A stretch of 64,000 bases of DNA from UBA695 sp042691655 (GTDB lineage Bacteria > Verrucomicrobiota > Verrucomicrobiia > Chthoniobacterales > Chthoniobacteraceae): the NCBI GenBank assembly GCA_042691655.1, contig CP170506.1, positions 2,480,001 through 2,544,000 of the forward strand, given 5' to 3'. The notes beneath the pieces are model-generated. The model saw nothing but the letters and a program-made list of their open reading frames with translations. It did no database searches and was not told where the DNA came from. This document shows, piece by piece, positions 18,288 to 28,510 of this stretch. The translations under genes and the position numbers were made by a program. Every line of letters starts with the position of its first letter. Position 1 is the stretch's first letter.

Positions 18288-21200
18288 TTAGTGTGCCATG
18301 ATTGCGTTTTCCAACCGTTCGCGGTTTGAGGCACCGAGGCGACGAATTCCAAACCGCCGAGATACTTCCACGGGCACGTCTTCACCCACGCAGTCTCTGG
18401 AAGCTGCCCTCAACTCCTCGGATGAGATCTCGTCAATTCCCCGGATCGATTCGGCAAAATCAGGGTCTGGTGTACGGTATGAATACCATTTTGCAGGAGC
18501 TTCAGCGTTCATCCATATAAAGAGCCCGCCAATGGGATCGTTGCGCACTATATAGGTCTTCTCTACAAGCTTCATGATCCGCTCCCGGATGATCCGCCCC
18601 GCCTTTTGGAACCCGTGTGCGCGGGAAATCCGCTGCACGAGCAAGCTATCCGAAATAGGCGCTTCGGTTGAAAGAACATGGGCGACCAAGACATTCAAGG
18701 TGTCATCGTAGTCCGGTTCATAGAATCGATTTGCGTCGATGCGATCTGCGAAAGCCGCGAAATCTGTAATCTTGTAGATTCCGCAGGTTATGGACGGATA
18801 TTCTGTCATTGAGGAAGCCACTTCGCCAAGTTGGGAAAGCTGCTCATCCACAACGTTGGTCTCCGCGTCAACGGAGACACCCTCGCAGTTTTTGGCATCC
18901 TGTTCCTCCGCGGCAGGTGCCTCCTGCTGCTTGGCTTCTTGCTCCGCTTGCACCTTTGCGGCTCGGGATTGTTCAAGAATCTCCGAAATCTGGGAATGCA
19001 GTCGTTGGAGAGCCCCGTCTTTATCGACCCACCACTCGGTTGACCAGACCCGTACCAGTTTCCAACCGAGCCCCCGCAATACACCGGCGCGAACCTTGTC
19101 TCTGTCCCGCGCGGTGGCCGCGCTATGGTACGAAGCGCCATCGCATTCAACCCCAATGAGATAATCTCCCGGACGGTCAGGATGCACAATTCCGAGGTCG
19201 ATCCGGAAACGGGAAACTCCAATTTGGGGAATAACATCCCAACCGAAATTGATTAGTCCCTGAGCCACCGCCTCCTCGAACGGCGATTCATACCCACCAA
19301 CGGATCCGTTCACTGCCTCCGCAAGCGCCTGAGGGCCACGGTCAGCGAATTCGAGGAAATGCTTCAAGTCACGAACGGCTCTTGCATTTGTGCGGTTCAA
19401 GTCAACCATGGAGGGATCGAAGGATGAGAAAACCATCATCTCTTGCCGGGCCCGCGTAATCGCCACGTTCAATCGGCGCCAGCCTCCGTCGCGATTGAGC
19501 GGGCCAAAATTCATCGACATGGTCATGGAACCCGGCTCGGTGGGACCGTAGGTGATTCCGAGCATGATCAGATCCCGTTCATCCCCTTGTACGGTTTCCA
19601 GGTTTTTGACCACCACGGGTTCCGCGACATCATCGCCGAAAAAGCACTCGATTTCAGGGTGACTCTCCCGTGCCTTATCCAGCAAATTTTCGATCAGCAT
19701 TTGCTGTTCGGCATTGAGCGTCACAATGGCCAGCGACTTGCCATCCCCAGCAAATTCCGGGGCGGTCAGTCTCCGAACCACCTCTTTGACAATCTCCTCC
19801 GCTTCGGCCTGATTCGTGCGTCCCCTCCCCTTGGAATAGACGCCATTTACCCGTTTCCATGTGACGGCAGACTCCTTTGTAACTGCGGCGGGAAAAGTCA
19901 CTAAGCCGTTTTCGTAGTAACGAACATTGGAGAAGGCGATCAAGCTCTCGTGGCGGCTCCTGTAGTGCCAGCTCAGACTGTGACTTGGGACGCCCGCCGC
20001 GAGGCATTCATCGAGAATGCTCTCCATATCCTCTTCGCCATCATCTTCCGTAGACGCAGCAGCCCTGTTGAAAAAGCTTGTCGGAGGCATCTGTCTCGGG
20101 TCACCCGCAATGACCACGTGTTTGCCCCGGGCGATGGAGCCGATGGCGTCCCACGGAGCAATCTGTGAGGCTTCGTCGAAAACCACAAGGTCGAACAGAT
20201 CTAGTTCGGCAGGAAGATATTGGGCAATCGAAAGAGGGCTCATGAGCATGCAAGGTGCGAGGCAGGTCAATGCGCTGCCCATTTCCGTCGCAAGCTGGCG
20301 CAGCGGTTTGTGCCGTTTTTGCTTTTGTAGTTCGCGCTTGAGGATGGCGAACCCGTCCTTGCTGATTCCCTCCTTGGAAGGAATCTCGCCGCAAACTTTG
20401 GCCCGGATGTACCGAACTGAAAGATCGGAAAGGCGATCTGTCATCCACCGGTAGGCTTCGATATCGCTGGCATGTTCTGCGGCGACAAAATTCCGGAGTT
20501 TCGGTTCCAAATCAATGACATCGGCGGCGAACCAGCGTGCATACGCGGTTTCAAAAGTGGAGGCGATATCGCCTTGATGCAATGTCCCCTCCTCTACAGC
20601 TTGAACCAAGGGCAAAAGCCCTATTTCGACCGCTTCCTTCCGCGCCCGGCTCCAATCGCACCATGCTTTCAGGCGAACCTTGGTCGCCTGGATATCCTGC
20701 GCCGCCTGCCGCAGCGTCGAAAAATTGAAACTGACTTCCTGCTCAATGCCGCAGAGTTCCCGGAATCGCTTGGCCACCTCCTGATATTGATGCAGAGCTT
20801 GCTCCAGCCGACTGACGGCCATGGCAATCGCGCCTTCAGGGGCCAGCATCCCATTTGCATCCACGATCAGCGTCCGCACAGCGGAACGAATTTGAACCAG
20901 ATGTTCCGGTGAACTCGCCACGGCGGCGACGGCGGAGTGAACAGCCTCCTGCAAGGCCAAGGCTGAAGAAATCTTCTCCAGGTCACTCGCAAGGTTTGCC
21001 CACCCCGGGATACCATTCAGGCTAGGAGCCAAACGGTCCAGTTCATCTAATTGGGCCTTCATTTGCCGCAGTCTGGGGAGGTCGGTCTCCACTTTGGGAA
21101 GCCCCGCAGCGCCCCCTTGTTCTCCCAGCATCCGCGCAACTTGCTTCTTGGCGAGAGTGGACAAAAACCAGAATTTCTGCTCCGCTTTGGTCCATTCGGC

Positions 21201-24119
21201 AGCGATCTGCTCCAGATTGATGCGCAGGGCGGCTTCGGTGGAATACTTTGCCGAAAGCTCTTTTTCGTTAGTGCGGTATTCGGAGATCACCTGCATCGCC
21301 CGCCGGGCCGAGGCAACCTTCTCGTTAACGTCGGGAGCAAAAGAAAAGCTAAGATCGACTCCGTGGGCTTTAAGAAGCTGCCGGACAAAACCGATCACCC
21401 GCTCGATGGCCTCTTCCTGATCCGCGGAGGCCTCCATGGAGGTTGCCTTCATTAAAGCATCCCCGGCGGAAATCAATGCATCGACTTTGGCGGGAAGATT
21501 ACTAGAACAAGCTACGATCTCGTCCTGCCAATGGTTGTCCCACTCCTGCCGGTTAATGACCGAAAATCCACTTGGAATATCAAATACACCGTTCAGGTAA
21601 AGATCCAGCCTGTGAGAGACATCGCGTAATCTGGAAAGAGTTGCTTCGTCGTGCTGGGTTCCCGATGCCCATGAAAAACGGGGAAGCGAATCATTGCCGT
21701 CGCGCACCACGCGGCCAATGGCATCAAATAGGGTCCAGCCATTCGGATGCCGTTTATGGAGAAGTCGGACGACCTCGTTAAGCCGATCTCGCAACTGCTG
21801 AACCGAAGCGGCCTCGCGCCGCCATTCCTCGGAGGAAAGGGTGTCCCGGGTATCCCACGCCGCTTCCAGTTGATGAAGCACTTCAAGCTTCGAGGTCTTG
21901 TTCGAGTGGAGTTCCAGGCAAAACTCCGAGAGATGCTTGTCTTTAAGGCGTCGATAGACGACATCCAACGCAGCCCGTTTCTCGGCCACAAACAGCACAC
22001 GGCGCCCTTGGGCAAGGTTATGGGCGATCATGTTCGCGATGGTCTGGGATTTCCCCGTTCCAGGAGGCCCGTCGAGCACAAAGTCACAATCGTTCGCCGA
22101 CGCCACGACGGCGGCTATTTGCGATGAATCGGCAGAAAGCGGGATGAACAGTTCCGATGGGTTGATTTTGTCATCAAGATCCCGCGGATTGGGAAAGTCG
22201 GAGTGAGAGGCAAAACTGTCGCCATTAGCTTTTCGCTCGATGAGGTATTTGACCAAGGCGCTTTTGGTAAGCTGATCCCGGCGGTCAACCAAATCCTTCC
22301 ACATCAAGTATTTTGCAAATGAGAAGGTGCTAAGAACCAGATCGGTCACGACCTCGAATCCCGGGACATCCCGAACCGCCTGGCGAACCTTGTTCCAAAT
22401 CAAATTAACGTCAATGCCACTTTCATCCCGCGGCAGGGATCCTTCCAACCCGGGAATGTTCAGTTCGAAATCCTGCTTCAGCATTTCCAGCAGCGTCAGA
22501 TTGAAGCGAGGTTCGTCCTCATGCATGCTCATCTTGACCCCGGAAAGAGCGCTTTTTCTTTCGAGCTTAACGGGCAGCAGGATCAACGGTGCCCGATAAG
22601 TTTTGGGGTCTTGCGCTGACTTTTTCCATTTAAGAAACCCCAGGGCCAAGAAAAGGGTGTTTGCGCCGCCTTCGTCCAGATCGCTCTTCGCCTTGCGGTA
22701 AAGATCCACCAAATCGGCTTCAAGTTTGGCTTTGTTCGACGGGGAAAGGGCCTCGTTGCGGTCCAAAGCCTCCCGGGCATACCGTTCGTAAAGATTTTCC
22801 CGGTTTTGCTGCTGATAAAGAGCCGCGTCTCGGCCTCCCACTTCCAAGTCCGGCACCGGGGCAATCTTGATTTTTTGTCCCGCCGCAAGGCGATCCTCAA
22901 GGATTCCTGCATCGGGACAAAGTAGCTCCACTCCCTTGCCATTTCCCGGCAAATGCAGCAAGCGGTTGCGCGCCGTCAGATCCAGTAGCTTCCGCTGCCA
23001 AATCGTTACCCGGTCGATGGGGCCTTCTTTTTCCGGCTGCACCTCCACGTCAAATGCGGGCAGAACCGGAGCCTCCTCAAGAGATTCGCTCACAGGAGGC
23101 TCAGCCTGCGCTTCTTCCGTAGTATGCACTCCTCCACCGCGAAGAGCCAAGGGACGGATTCGCCGCATCCGCGCTCGGCGAACGTCGATGGCCATGATGA
23201 AGTCTTCGTCCGCAAGCTTTGCCTTGCCAGCTTCCACAGCATGGCCAAAACCCGGAACCGGCTTCCCTGTAACCAGCGTGGTTTCAAAAACCACCATTTC
23301 CTGAAGATCCATTCGTTTGCGAATGGCTGCCGCTTCGTCGATGACCAGCTGGCCGACCTCCTGTGGTTGAAGCCAAGCCCCAACAAAAGCATGCCCTTTA
23401 GTAATGATAAGCAGCGGATTTAGCCGCGCCTGCTCCATGATAGACGCAAAGAAAAGCGCCGTATCAAGGCAGGTAGCAACCCGGCCTTCCATGATGGCAC
23501 CGGGGGGACGCACCTTCTGGCCTTCTTCCTCAAAACTCGCCGGCGGCAAGGCATAGCTAAGCCCCACCCCCGCGACCGCCGACCAAATCGCCGAAACCAG
23601 TTCCCACGATCTTGAACGCGATTTGCTTTCGTACCCATCAATCGCATCGGATTTCCCGGCCCTGCGGAGCACATCAGATGTCGCCTTCAGCATCCGATCC
23701 ACCGCCGGATCGTTGGGCATGCAGAAGGCAGGGAGCAACTCCGACATCGAGCCGCAGCCACCCCATTGGTTTTTGGCCAGCAATTCCACCGGAGACGAAC
23801 ATTCCGCCAGAACCTCGTCGCCCTTAGTCACTTGCAGTTTTACTTCGCCCGATAAACTTTCCGTTAAATCCGCAAGAAGTTCGCCGATCAGTTTTACCTC
23901 CCGATCCGTAATATGGGTAGTCGATTTGGCGTTTAAACAATCGACCTTCCATGTTTTTGGCTCCAGAAAAACAGGGTCCGCGGATATAGATACTGTCAGG
24001 TTCTCGACCTTTTCCTCTCCGATGTTTTCAAGAGTCAATTCCCGCAGCAAAGGGACTGCGTTTTGATGGGAAGCAAAACCCGTTTTGGAGGCAATCGAGA
24101 CCCTGATTTCAATACTCAT
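18288..24119 (-). CDS. DUF4011-SF1 helicase-Vsr/MTES_1575-type nuclease (Hhe-like defence protein)
   Basis: About 1943 residues from the ATG at 24119 (MSIEIRVSIAS); an upstream in-frame ATG at 24221 would add 34 unconvincing residues. Order: beta-rich N-terminus; transglutaminase-like region (GRVATCLDTALFFASIM and GHAFVGAW, near 210-270); DUF4011 start (WQRKLLDLTARNRLLHL); SF1 helicase with Walker A DGPPGTGKSQT near 683 and VVFDEASQIAPWDA near 1310, and a motif-V-like VQGDERDLIMLGITYG; a Vsr-like PD-(D/E)XK domain (FRIDLGIVH, VECDGASYHSA, near 1640-1660); and a DUF3320 winged helix near 1770-1860. This order matches the single-gene DUF4011-helicase-Vsr system called Hhe (Gao et al. 2020, from memory). 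It presumably attacks invading DNA. Confidence 0.9.
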   Translation of the reverse strand: MSIEIRVSIASKTGFASHQNAVPLLRELTLENIGEEKVENLTVSISADPVFLEPKTWKVDCLNAKSTTHITDREVKLIGELLADLTESLSGEVKLQVTKGDEVLAECSSPVELLAKNQWGGCGSMSELLPAFCMPNDPAVDRMLKATSDVLRRAGKSDAIDGYESKSRSRSWELVSAIWSAVAGVGLSYALPPASFEEEGQKVRPPGAIMEGRVATCLDTALFFASIMEQARLNPLLIITKGHAFVGAWLQPQEVGQLVIDEAAAIRKRMDLQEMVVFETTLVTGKPVPGFGHAVEAGKAKLADEDFIMAIDVRRARMRRIRPLALRGGGVHTTEEAQAEPPVSESLEEAPVLPAFDVEVQPEKEGPIDRVTIWQRKLLDLTARNRLLHLPGNGKGVELLCPDAGILEDRLAAGQKIKIAPVPDLEVGGRDAALYQQQNRENLYERYAREALDRNEALSPSNKAKLEADLVDLYRKAKSDLDEGGANTLFLALGFLKWKKSAQDPKTYRAPLILLPVKLERKSALSGVKMSMHEDEPRFNLTLLEMLKQDFELNIPGLEGSLPRDESGIDVNLIWNKVRQAVRDVPGFEVVTDLVLSTFSFAKYLMWKDLVDRRDQLTKSALVKYLIERKANGDSFASHSDFPNPRDLDDKINPSELFIPLSADSSQIAAVVASANDCDFVLDGPPGTGKSQTIANMIAHNLAQGRRVLFVAEKRAALDVVYRRLKDKHLSEFCLELHSNKTSKLEVLHQLEAAWDTRDTLSSEEWRREAASVQQLRDRLNEVVRLLHKRHPNGWTLFDAIGRVVRDGNDSLPRFSWASGTQHDEATLSRLRDVSHRLDLYLNGVFDIPSGFSVINRQEWDNHWQDEIVACSSNLPAKVDALISAGDALMKATSMEASADQEEAIERVIGFVRQLLKAHGVDLSFSFAPDVNEKVASARRAMQVISEYRTNEKELSAKYSTEAALRINLEQIAAEWTKAEQKFWFLSTLAKKQVARMLGEQGGAAGLPKVETDLPRLRQMKAQLDELDRLAPSLNGIPGWANLASDLEKISSALALQEAVHSAVAAVASSPEHLVQIRSAVRTLIVDANGMLAPEGAIAMAVSRLEQALHQYQEVAKRFRELCGIEQEVSFNFSTLRQAAQDIQATKVRLKAWCDWSRARKEAVEIGLLPLVQAVEEGTLHQGDIASTFETAYARWFAADVIDLEPKLRNFVAAEHASDIEAYRWMTDRLSDLSVRYIRAKVCGEIPSKEGISKDGFAILKRELQKQKRHKPLRQLATEMGSALTCLAPCMLMSPLSIAQYLPAELDLFDLVVFDEASQIAPWDAIGSIARGKHVVIAGDPRQMPPTSFFNRAAASTEDDGEEDMESILDECLAAGVPSHSLSWHYRSRHESLIAFSNVRYYENGLVTFPAAVTKESAVTWKRVNGVYSKGRGRTNQAEAEEIVKEVVRRLTAPEFAGDGKSLAIVTLNAEQQMLIENLLDKARESHPEIECFFGDDVAEPVVVKNLETVQGDERDLIMLGITYGPTEPGSMTMSMNFGPLNRDGGWRRLNVAITRARQEMMVFSSFDPSMVDLNRTNARAVRDLKHFLEFADRGPQALAEAVNGSVGGYESPFEEAVAQGLINFGWDVIPQIGVSRFRIDLGIVHPDRPGDYLIGVECDGASYHSAATARDRDKVRAGVLRGLGWKLVRVWSTEWWVDKDGALQRLHSQISEILEQSRAAKVQAEQEAKQQEAPAAEEQDAKNCEGVSVDAETNVVDEQLSQLGEVASSMTEYPSITCGIYKITDFAAFADRIDANRFYEPDYDDTLNVLVAHVLSTEAPISDSLLVQRISRAHGFQKAGRIIRERIMKLVEKTYIVRNDPIGGLFIWMNAEAPAKWYSYRTPDPDFAESIRGIDEISSEELRAASRDCVGEDVPVEVSRRFGIRRLGASNRERLENAIMAH

Positions 24120-24300
24120 TGGATAACCCTGTAAATTTACGGCGCTGGAAGATCGGGGCATTAAACGCCTGTGAAACAGCGATGCCAAGTATGAAGTAAA
24201 ACTCATCCGTCCCGATAACACCGGAAGCCCCTAGCCGTTAAAATGGTAGCGGCTGATGGAGCCCCTCATTTCACTCCATTCTGCCTCCTCGACTTCCCCT

Positions 24301-25128
24301 CTACGGGGCTCCGGTTTCCTCGCCAGCCAGAATCTCTTCCGTCGGTTTTTGAAAATGAGTTCTTTCGATCAGCGCCCTTAGTTCACGAACCTCTGCGGTA
24401 AGCTTGGCGAGATCCTCGCTCTCCCTCTTTTCCTCACCATCAACAAACAGGCTCGCGATGAAGCCGGTCAGCGTTCCAAATAAGCCAACGCCGGTCACCA
24501 TCAGGAAGAAAGCCACTATTCTCCCTTCCATGGTCACCGGGTACTTGTCGCCATAGCCCACCGTGGTAATCGTTGTCGCCGCCCACCATAGAGCATCAGA
24601 TGGAGTCTTGATGTTGGATTCCGGAGCCGTCTCGAAATTCAGAATGGCAATCGACGCAAACATAGCCAGTACGACGGCTATGGAAACCACAGAAGCGGCC
24701 GTACTTCTAGCTCGACGCGCAAAAATGGCGTGCACTAGGATCTTGGCCGAACGAAAGGCTCGGAGCATTCGCAGCACCCGAATCACCCGAAGCATTCGTC
24801 CATATCGGAATATCGCGATTTTTGGGATGCAGGAAATCAGATCAACCCATCCCCACTTCAAGAACCCCCTCTTCGAAGGAGCCCGGTAGAAACGAACCGC
24901 AAAGTCGATAAAGAATACCGCGCAAACAAAGTCATCCAGGAGATCGAGAAGGTCATCGATATTCGTGGGCAGCTTAAACGCAGACTGCACGAAGATAGCC
25001 CCCAGAGCATAGATCGAAAGAACAAGCATCAAGATTTGCAACACTGAAACCCGTTCTTTCGGTGTCGCAGTTTGGCTAAGATTTCTGTCCATGCCAAATA
25101 TGGCGCCATGTCCTAAAGGGGATGTCAA
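24301..25128 (-). CDS. Voltage-gated-type potassium channel
   Basis: A 275-residue six-helix ion channel subunit. The selectivity filter TVGYGD lies at 189-194. S4 is strongly voltage-sensor-like, with Arg111, 114, 117, 120 and 123 spaced every third residue. A short coiled coil (LAKLTAEVRELRALIE) follows S6. A second ATG at 25092 (MDRNLSQ) is an equally good start. It lies inside the defence island, on the same strand as its neighbours, about 180 bp upstream of the helicase gene. A membrane-depolarising role in defence is possible, but it may be an ordinary housekeeping channel. Confidence 0.9.
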   Translation of the reverse strand: MTSPLGHGAIFGMDRNLSQTATPKERVSVLQILMLVLSIYALGAIFVQSAFKLPTNIDDLLDLLDDFVCAVFFIDFAVRFYRAPSKRGFLKWGWVDLISCIPKIAIFRYGRMLRVIRVLRMLRAFRSAKILVHAIFARRARSTAASVVSIAVVLAMFASIAILNFETAPESNIKTPSDALWWAATTITTVGYGDKYPVTMEGRIVAFFLMVTGVGLFGTLTGFIASLFVDGEEKRESEDLAKLTAEVRELRALIERTHFQKPTEEILAGEETGAP

Positions 25129-25462
25129 TCACCTACTTGAGCTGCTCAGAGCATATTTTCCAAGATCGTCCCGAGAATTTCAGGAATGCTCCCGTTCTTC
25201 GGAAAATTGTAAATGCCAAATTTAAACCGATCGCGTGAAAAAACGAAACCGTGCACTGTTATTTTATGGCTTTTGCTCGCTCCTGCATCCAACGGCTAAA
25301 TCAATCAAAATCAGTCTGGCAAGATTATTGGAAATGCCTTCAGAAACCAGCCAAAGAGGCCCTCCAGCACTTTATTCCGAATCCTTAGCTTTGGTGGAGT
25401 GGCCTCGTGGTTTTATGGTGCGAAAGCTGGATCTCGGTTCAATGAAGCCAAAACAATAGATT
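25129..25462. other. Intergenic, no gene seen
   Basis: About 330 bp between the end of the first ABC-three-component operon and the start of the channel gene. A plus-strand frame of 74 codons (25235-25459) has no recognisable features and is not called. Confidence 0.5.
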
Positions 25463-28400
25463 TCATATTGTGCGTGTTTTGGTGCGAAGACCATCGGGGC
25501 CAAAGCTTAATAACTCGACCCTAGTGACCGCCAATTTCGACCGTTGGCATTTACGGGCAATGAAGTCAGCTTCGTCCATATCGTGGGTGGAAACAATAAT
25601 CTGGAAACCGCGGTCGAGCATAAGCCCTCGGATTACATCGATGAAAGCAGCAGAATGTATGAGATCCGTGTTTTGTAACGGGTCGTCAAGCAAGAGCGCG
25701 GGCCAGCGGGACCAGCGGTATTCCATGTTTGCGCCAAAGAGCACACTGAGACCAAGGGCCGATGTCTGACCTTCGCTCAAGTAGGATTCTGGATCACCGT
25801 GAATTGATTGCCCAGTCCGAGGGTTGGGCATTGAAATCGTCTGTAGAGCTTTCGTCCCGCGTGTCGGGCTCAGTTTTGCATCAAGGCAATACCCATAGCC
25901 GAAAGGCGATATAATGTCGTTAAAGGCAGCGATTCTAGCAGTCAAAGGCTGCAGCGACGCATTGCTAAACTCTTCGGACTTTTGCACCAACACGCCACAA
26001 ATCTCTTCCGCTCGGGCGAAAGCAGCTTTAGCGTGGTCTAATTCAACTTCCGCCTGTTGAACACCTTCTGTAAAACGTCGCTCAATTACGGCCAGCTCGG
26101 TCGTTTCAGCGCCGGTCATCATCCGGGAAACCTCACCATCGATGCGTCGCAACTCCTCATTTTGTGCCCAGAGCTTGAATCCTTGCACTATCGTGCGATG
26201 CCGCTCACGTAATCTCAACATGGCAGTTTGACAGGCAGACAACTCTGATCGAGAACGCTCCAACTCCGCCGCACTCGGTTCCACAACGAACCCACAATTC
26301 TTCCATGTATTTACAATCACAGTTCCGGCATTTGTGAGATCGGCAAGTTCACGATTCGCGGCAGAGACATTAGCTTCGGTATTTGTAAGATTTTCCTGCG
26401 CGACACGTTCACTCCGTTCGGCAGTGCTCATGGTAATTCGCGCGTTTTCCAAAACTGGAACTAAATCCTCGACTTTGCGAAGCACTTGCGCGCGCGCATC
26501 TTCCAAATCAATTACGGCATCTCCAACTTCCCCTATGGTGCTGGCGATGACAGCGCGGCATTGATCCAACTGCTGATTCCACGCGCCACGCTGAGCTTCG
26601 AGCGCCTCGATTTGAGACTTAAGGGCAGTTTTGGTGGTCGTATTCTCGATCTGCTGAGACGACAATACGTCAGGCGCTAGTATGTTTGCCAACTGTCTGG
26701 TTATCGCTTCGCTTCGGACGCGAAGTTCGGCTCGTTTAGTCATTATCGATGCCGCTGCGTTAGAAAATGCTACGCCCGCAAAGTACGGATCTGCTTCGAC
26801 CACAGCCCGCAACTGATCGGCATTCCTAAACGCAGATTCAACGTCCCTTATTTTTACCGCTGCTTCAGCCTCATTTCTAGCCGCTTCCTCATGGATTTCG
26901 CGCGCAGCAGCGAGCTGGGCTTGCACCGCAGTAAGTTCGTTTGCCAATATAGCGCTTCCTCCGCGCATTTGCTCCATTGATTCACGTGCTTTTCTTACCA
27001 GCTCGCCTGGGCCGTGTGAATGCTTACAAACCGGACAAGTCGTGTCTCCCTCTGTCAGACGAATTGCGATTTCTGCAACAGCTTTGTCTATGGCATCATC
27101 GGCATCTTGGCTTGCTTGAATCCGACTACGGAGGGCTACGATCGTGCGCTCCGCTTCAGTGATCACCGCCGCACTAGATTGCTTTAGCTGTTGCGAGCGA
27201 CTCTGCTTTTCGGCCCAACTGGCGCGATCGTCACCTATCTCGTCTGCTATGCGTTTGCTTTCGATCGCTCGATCGTAAAGCGCCATTGCGGCATCGAGGG
27301 ATGCCTGCGAATCGCGCAATCCTGCACTCGTTCGAAGGAGATCAGCGCGCTTTTGAGAGAGTTCCTCAAGTTGCTGCCTTCGGGCCTCGATATTCGTCAA
27401 CGATACTCCAAGCTCGCCGAGCTTCGGCTCAAGAGCTCGGAGTTGGGGTTCTAATAATTCTATTGTTTGTCGCGCTTCCATGAAGCGCCGAAGCACTTCG
27501 GCGTGGTCTTTATATGCGCGATTTTCAAGTTCGAGGCGTCCGATTTCGTTGCGGGAGGAAACCACGGGGTTATGTGCCTGCTCTAGTGCAATTCGACGTG
27601 CGGCCAATTCGGTTTCAAGATTATTTACCCGCGTTTCCGCACCGGCGATATTCGTTCGCATTTCATTCCATTTTGCGAGGGCGATCTCTGCTGTCGCTAG
27701 AATCTCTGTCCTCCGCTGAAATTTGACAAGGTGATCTTCGATGGATGAGGTAAGGGCGGATAGCTTTTCAGAAATAGACTGACTCGATAGAACGGTGAAA
27801 TCAGGAGCACTCCCAATCTCCCTCAATCCTGTTACCATTTCTTCAATTTCGCCCTCAACTTGCTGAGGCGGGAGCGCGGCTTCGGCAGAGGCAATTGCCT
27901 GTAGCTCGCGCTGGCGTCTAAGTGCGCTCTGAAATTGCGCGAGATTCGCAATCGCATCGTCGCGTTTCCGTTCCAGTTCCGCAATGCTGCGCCGGAAGGC
28001 GTTGCGGGCCTTCCCATCGTTGAGGAGTGCGCGGTATTGCTCTAGGCGGTCAACGCCGGCTGGGCCTTTTAAGAGTTGCCATTTATCCTCCTGCTTAAGA
28101 AATCGTTGATCACTGGTCTGAGATAAAAAGTGCGTTAGTCGCAAATATGTGCCGATATCGCGAATCTCGGGTTGCCATCCGTCGTCGTGAAGCAAGCTTA
28201 CCAAATCGTCGTGCCGAGGCGCTTCCGTGCGTGTGCGTTTGATAATGCCACCATTGTCGAATTGCAGTTCGACCGCATGAGAACCCGGGGGAGTTCCCAG
28301 ACGACTGAGCACGCGATCAAGATTGCAGTGGAGACGCCTAACATTTCCCGTGAGGGCCCATTCGATAGCCTCGAAAAAACTCGTCTTGCCAAGGCCGTTC

Positions 28401-28510
28401 ATGCCGCAAAGAATAGTCAAACCGGGATTTGGTTCGATAGGAACCTCGGTCTGCAGGCCGTAAGTGCGGAAATTCGAAATAAGGACCTTAGACAAATAAA
28501 TCGGTCTCAT
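25463..28510 (-). CDS. Rad50/SMC-like ATPase with zinc hook (ABC-three-component ATPase)
   Basis: A 1015-residue ABC-type ATPase. Walker A G36-MNGLGKT-43 lies in the N-terminal lobe, followed by a long coiled coil interrupted by a zinc-hook motif CPVCKHSH near residue 490. The C-terminal lobe has the signature region YLSEGQTSALGLSVLFGANM near 905 and Walker B PALLLDDPLQNTD near 935. Rad50-like proteins clamp DNA ends and drive nucleases or other effectors. It is the last gene of a four-gene operon: its ATG overlaps the stop of the middle-component gene by 4 nt (ATGA). This arrangement fits the ABC-3C conflict systems described by Krishnan, Burroughs, Iyer and Aravind (2020). Confidence 0.88.
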   Translation of the reverse strand: MRPIYLSKVLISNFRTYGLQTEVPIEPNPGLTILCGMNGLGKTSFFEAIEWALTGNVRRLHCNLDRVLSRLGTPPGSHAVELQFDNGGIIKRTRTEAPRHDDLVSLLHDDGWQPEIRDIGTYLRLTHFLSQTSDQRFLKQEDKWQLLKGPAGVDRLEQYRALLNDGKARNAFRRSIAELERKRDDAIANLAQFQSALRRQRELQAIASAEAALPPQQVEGEIEEMVTGLREIGSAPDFTVLSSQSISEKLSALTSSIEDHLVKFQRRTEILATAEIALAKWNEMRTNIAGAETRVNNLETELAARRIALEQAHNPVVSSRNEIGRLELENRAYKDHAEVLRRFMEARQTIELLEPQLRALEPKLGELGVSLTNIEARRQQLEELSQKRADLLRTSAGLRDSQASLDAAMALYDRAIESKRIADEIGDDRASWAEKQSRSQQLKQSSAAVITEAERTIVALRSRIQASQDADDAIDKAVAEIAIRLTEGDTTCPVCKHSHGPGELVRKARESMEQMRGGSAILANELTAVQAQLAAAREIHEEAARNEAEAAVKIRDVESAFRNADQLRAVVEADPYFAGVAFSNAAASIMTKRAELRVRSEAITRQLANILAPDVLSSQQIENTTTKTALKSQIEALEAQRGAWNQQLDQCRAVIASTIGEVGDAVIDLEDARAQVLRKVEDLVPVLENARITMSTAERSERVAQENLTNTEANVSAANRELADLTNAGTVIVNTWKNCGFVVEPSAAELERSRSELSACQTAMLRLRERHRTIVQGFKLWAQNEELRRIDGEVSRMMTGAETTELAVIERRFTEGVQQAEVELDHAKAAFARAEEICGVLVQKSEEFSNASLQPLTARIAAFNDIISPFGYGYCLDAKLSPTRGTKALQTISMPNPRTGQSIHGDPESYLSEGQTSALGLSVLFGANMEYRWSRWPALLLDDPLQNTDLIHSAAFIDVIRGLMLDRGFQIIVSTHDMDEADFIARKCQRSKLAVTRVELLSFGPDGLRTKTRTI

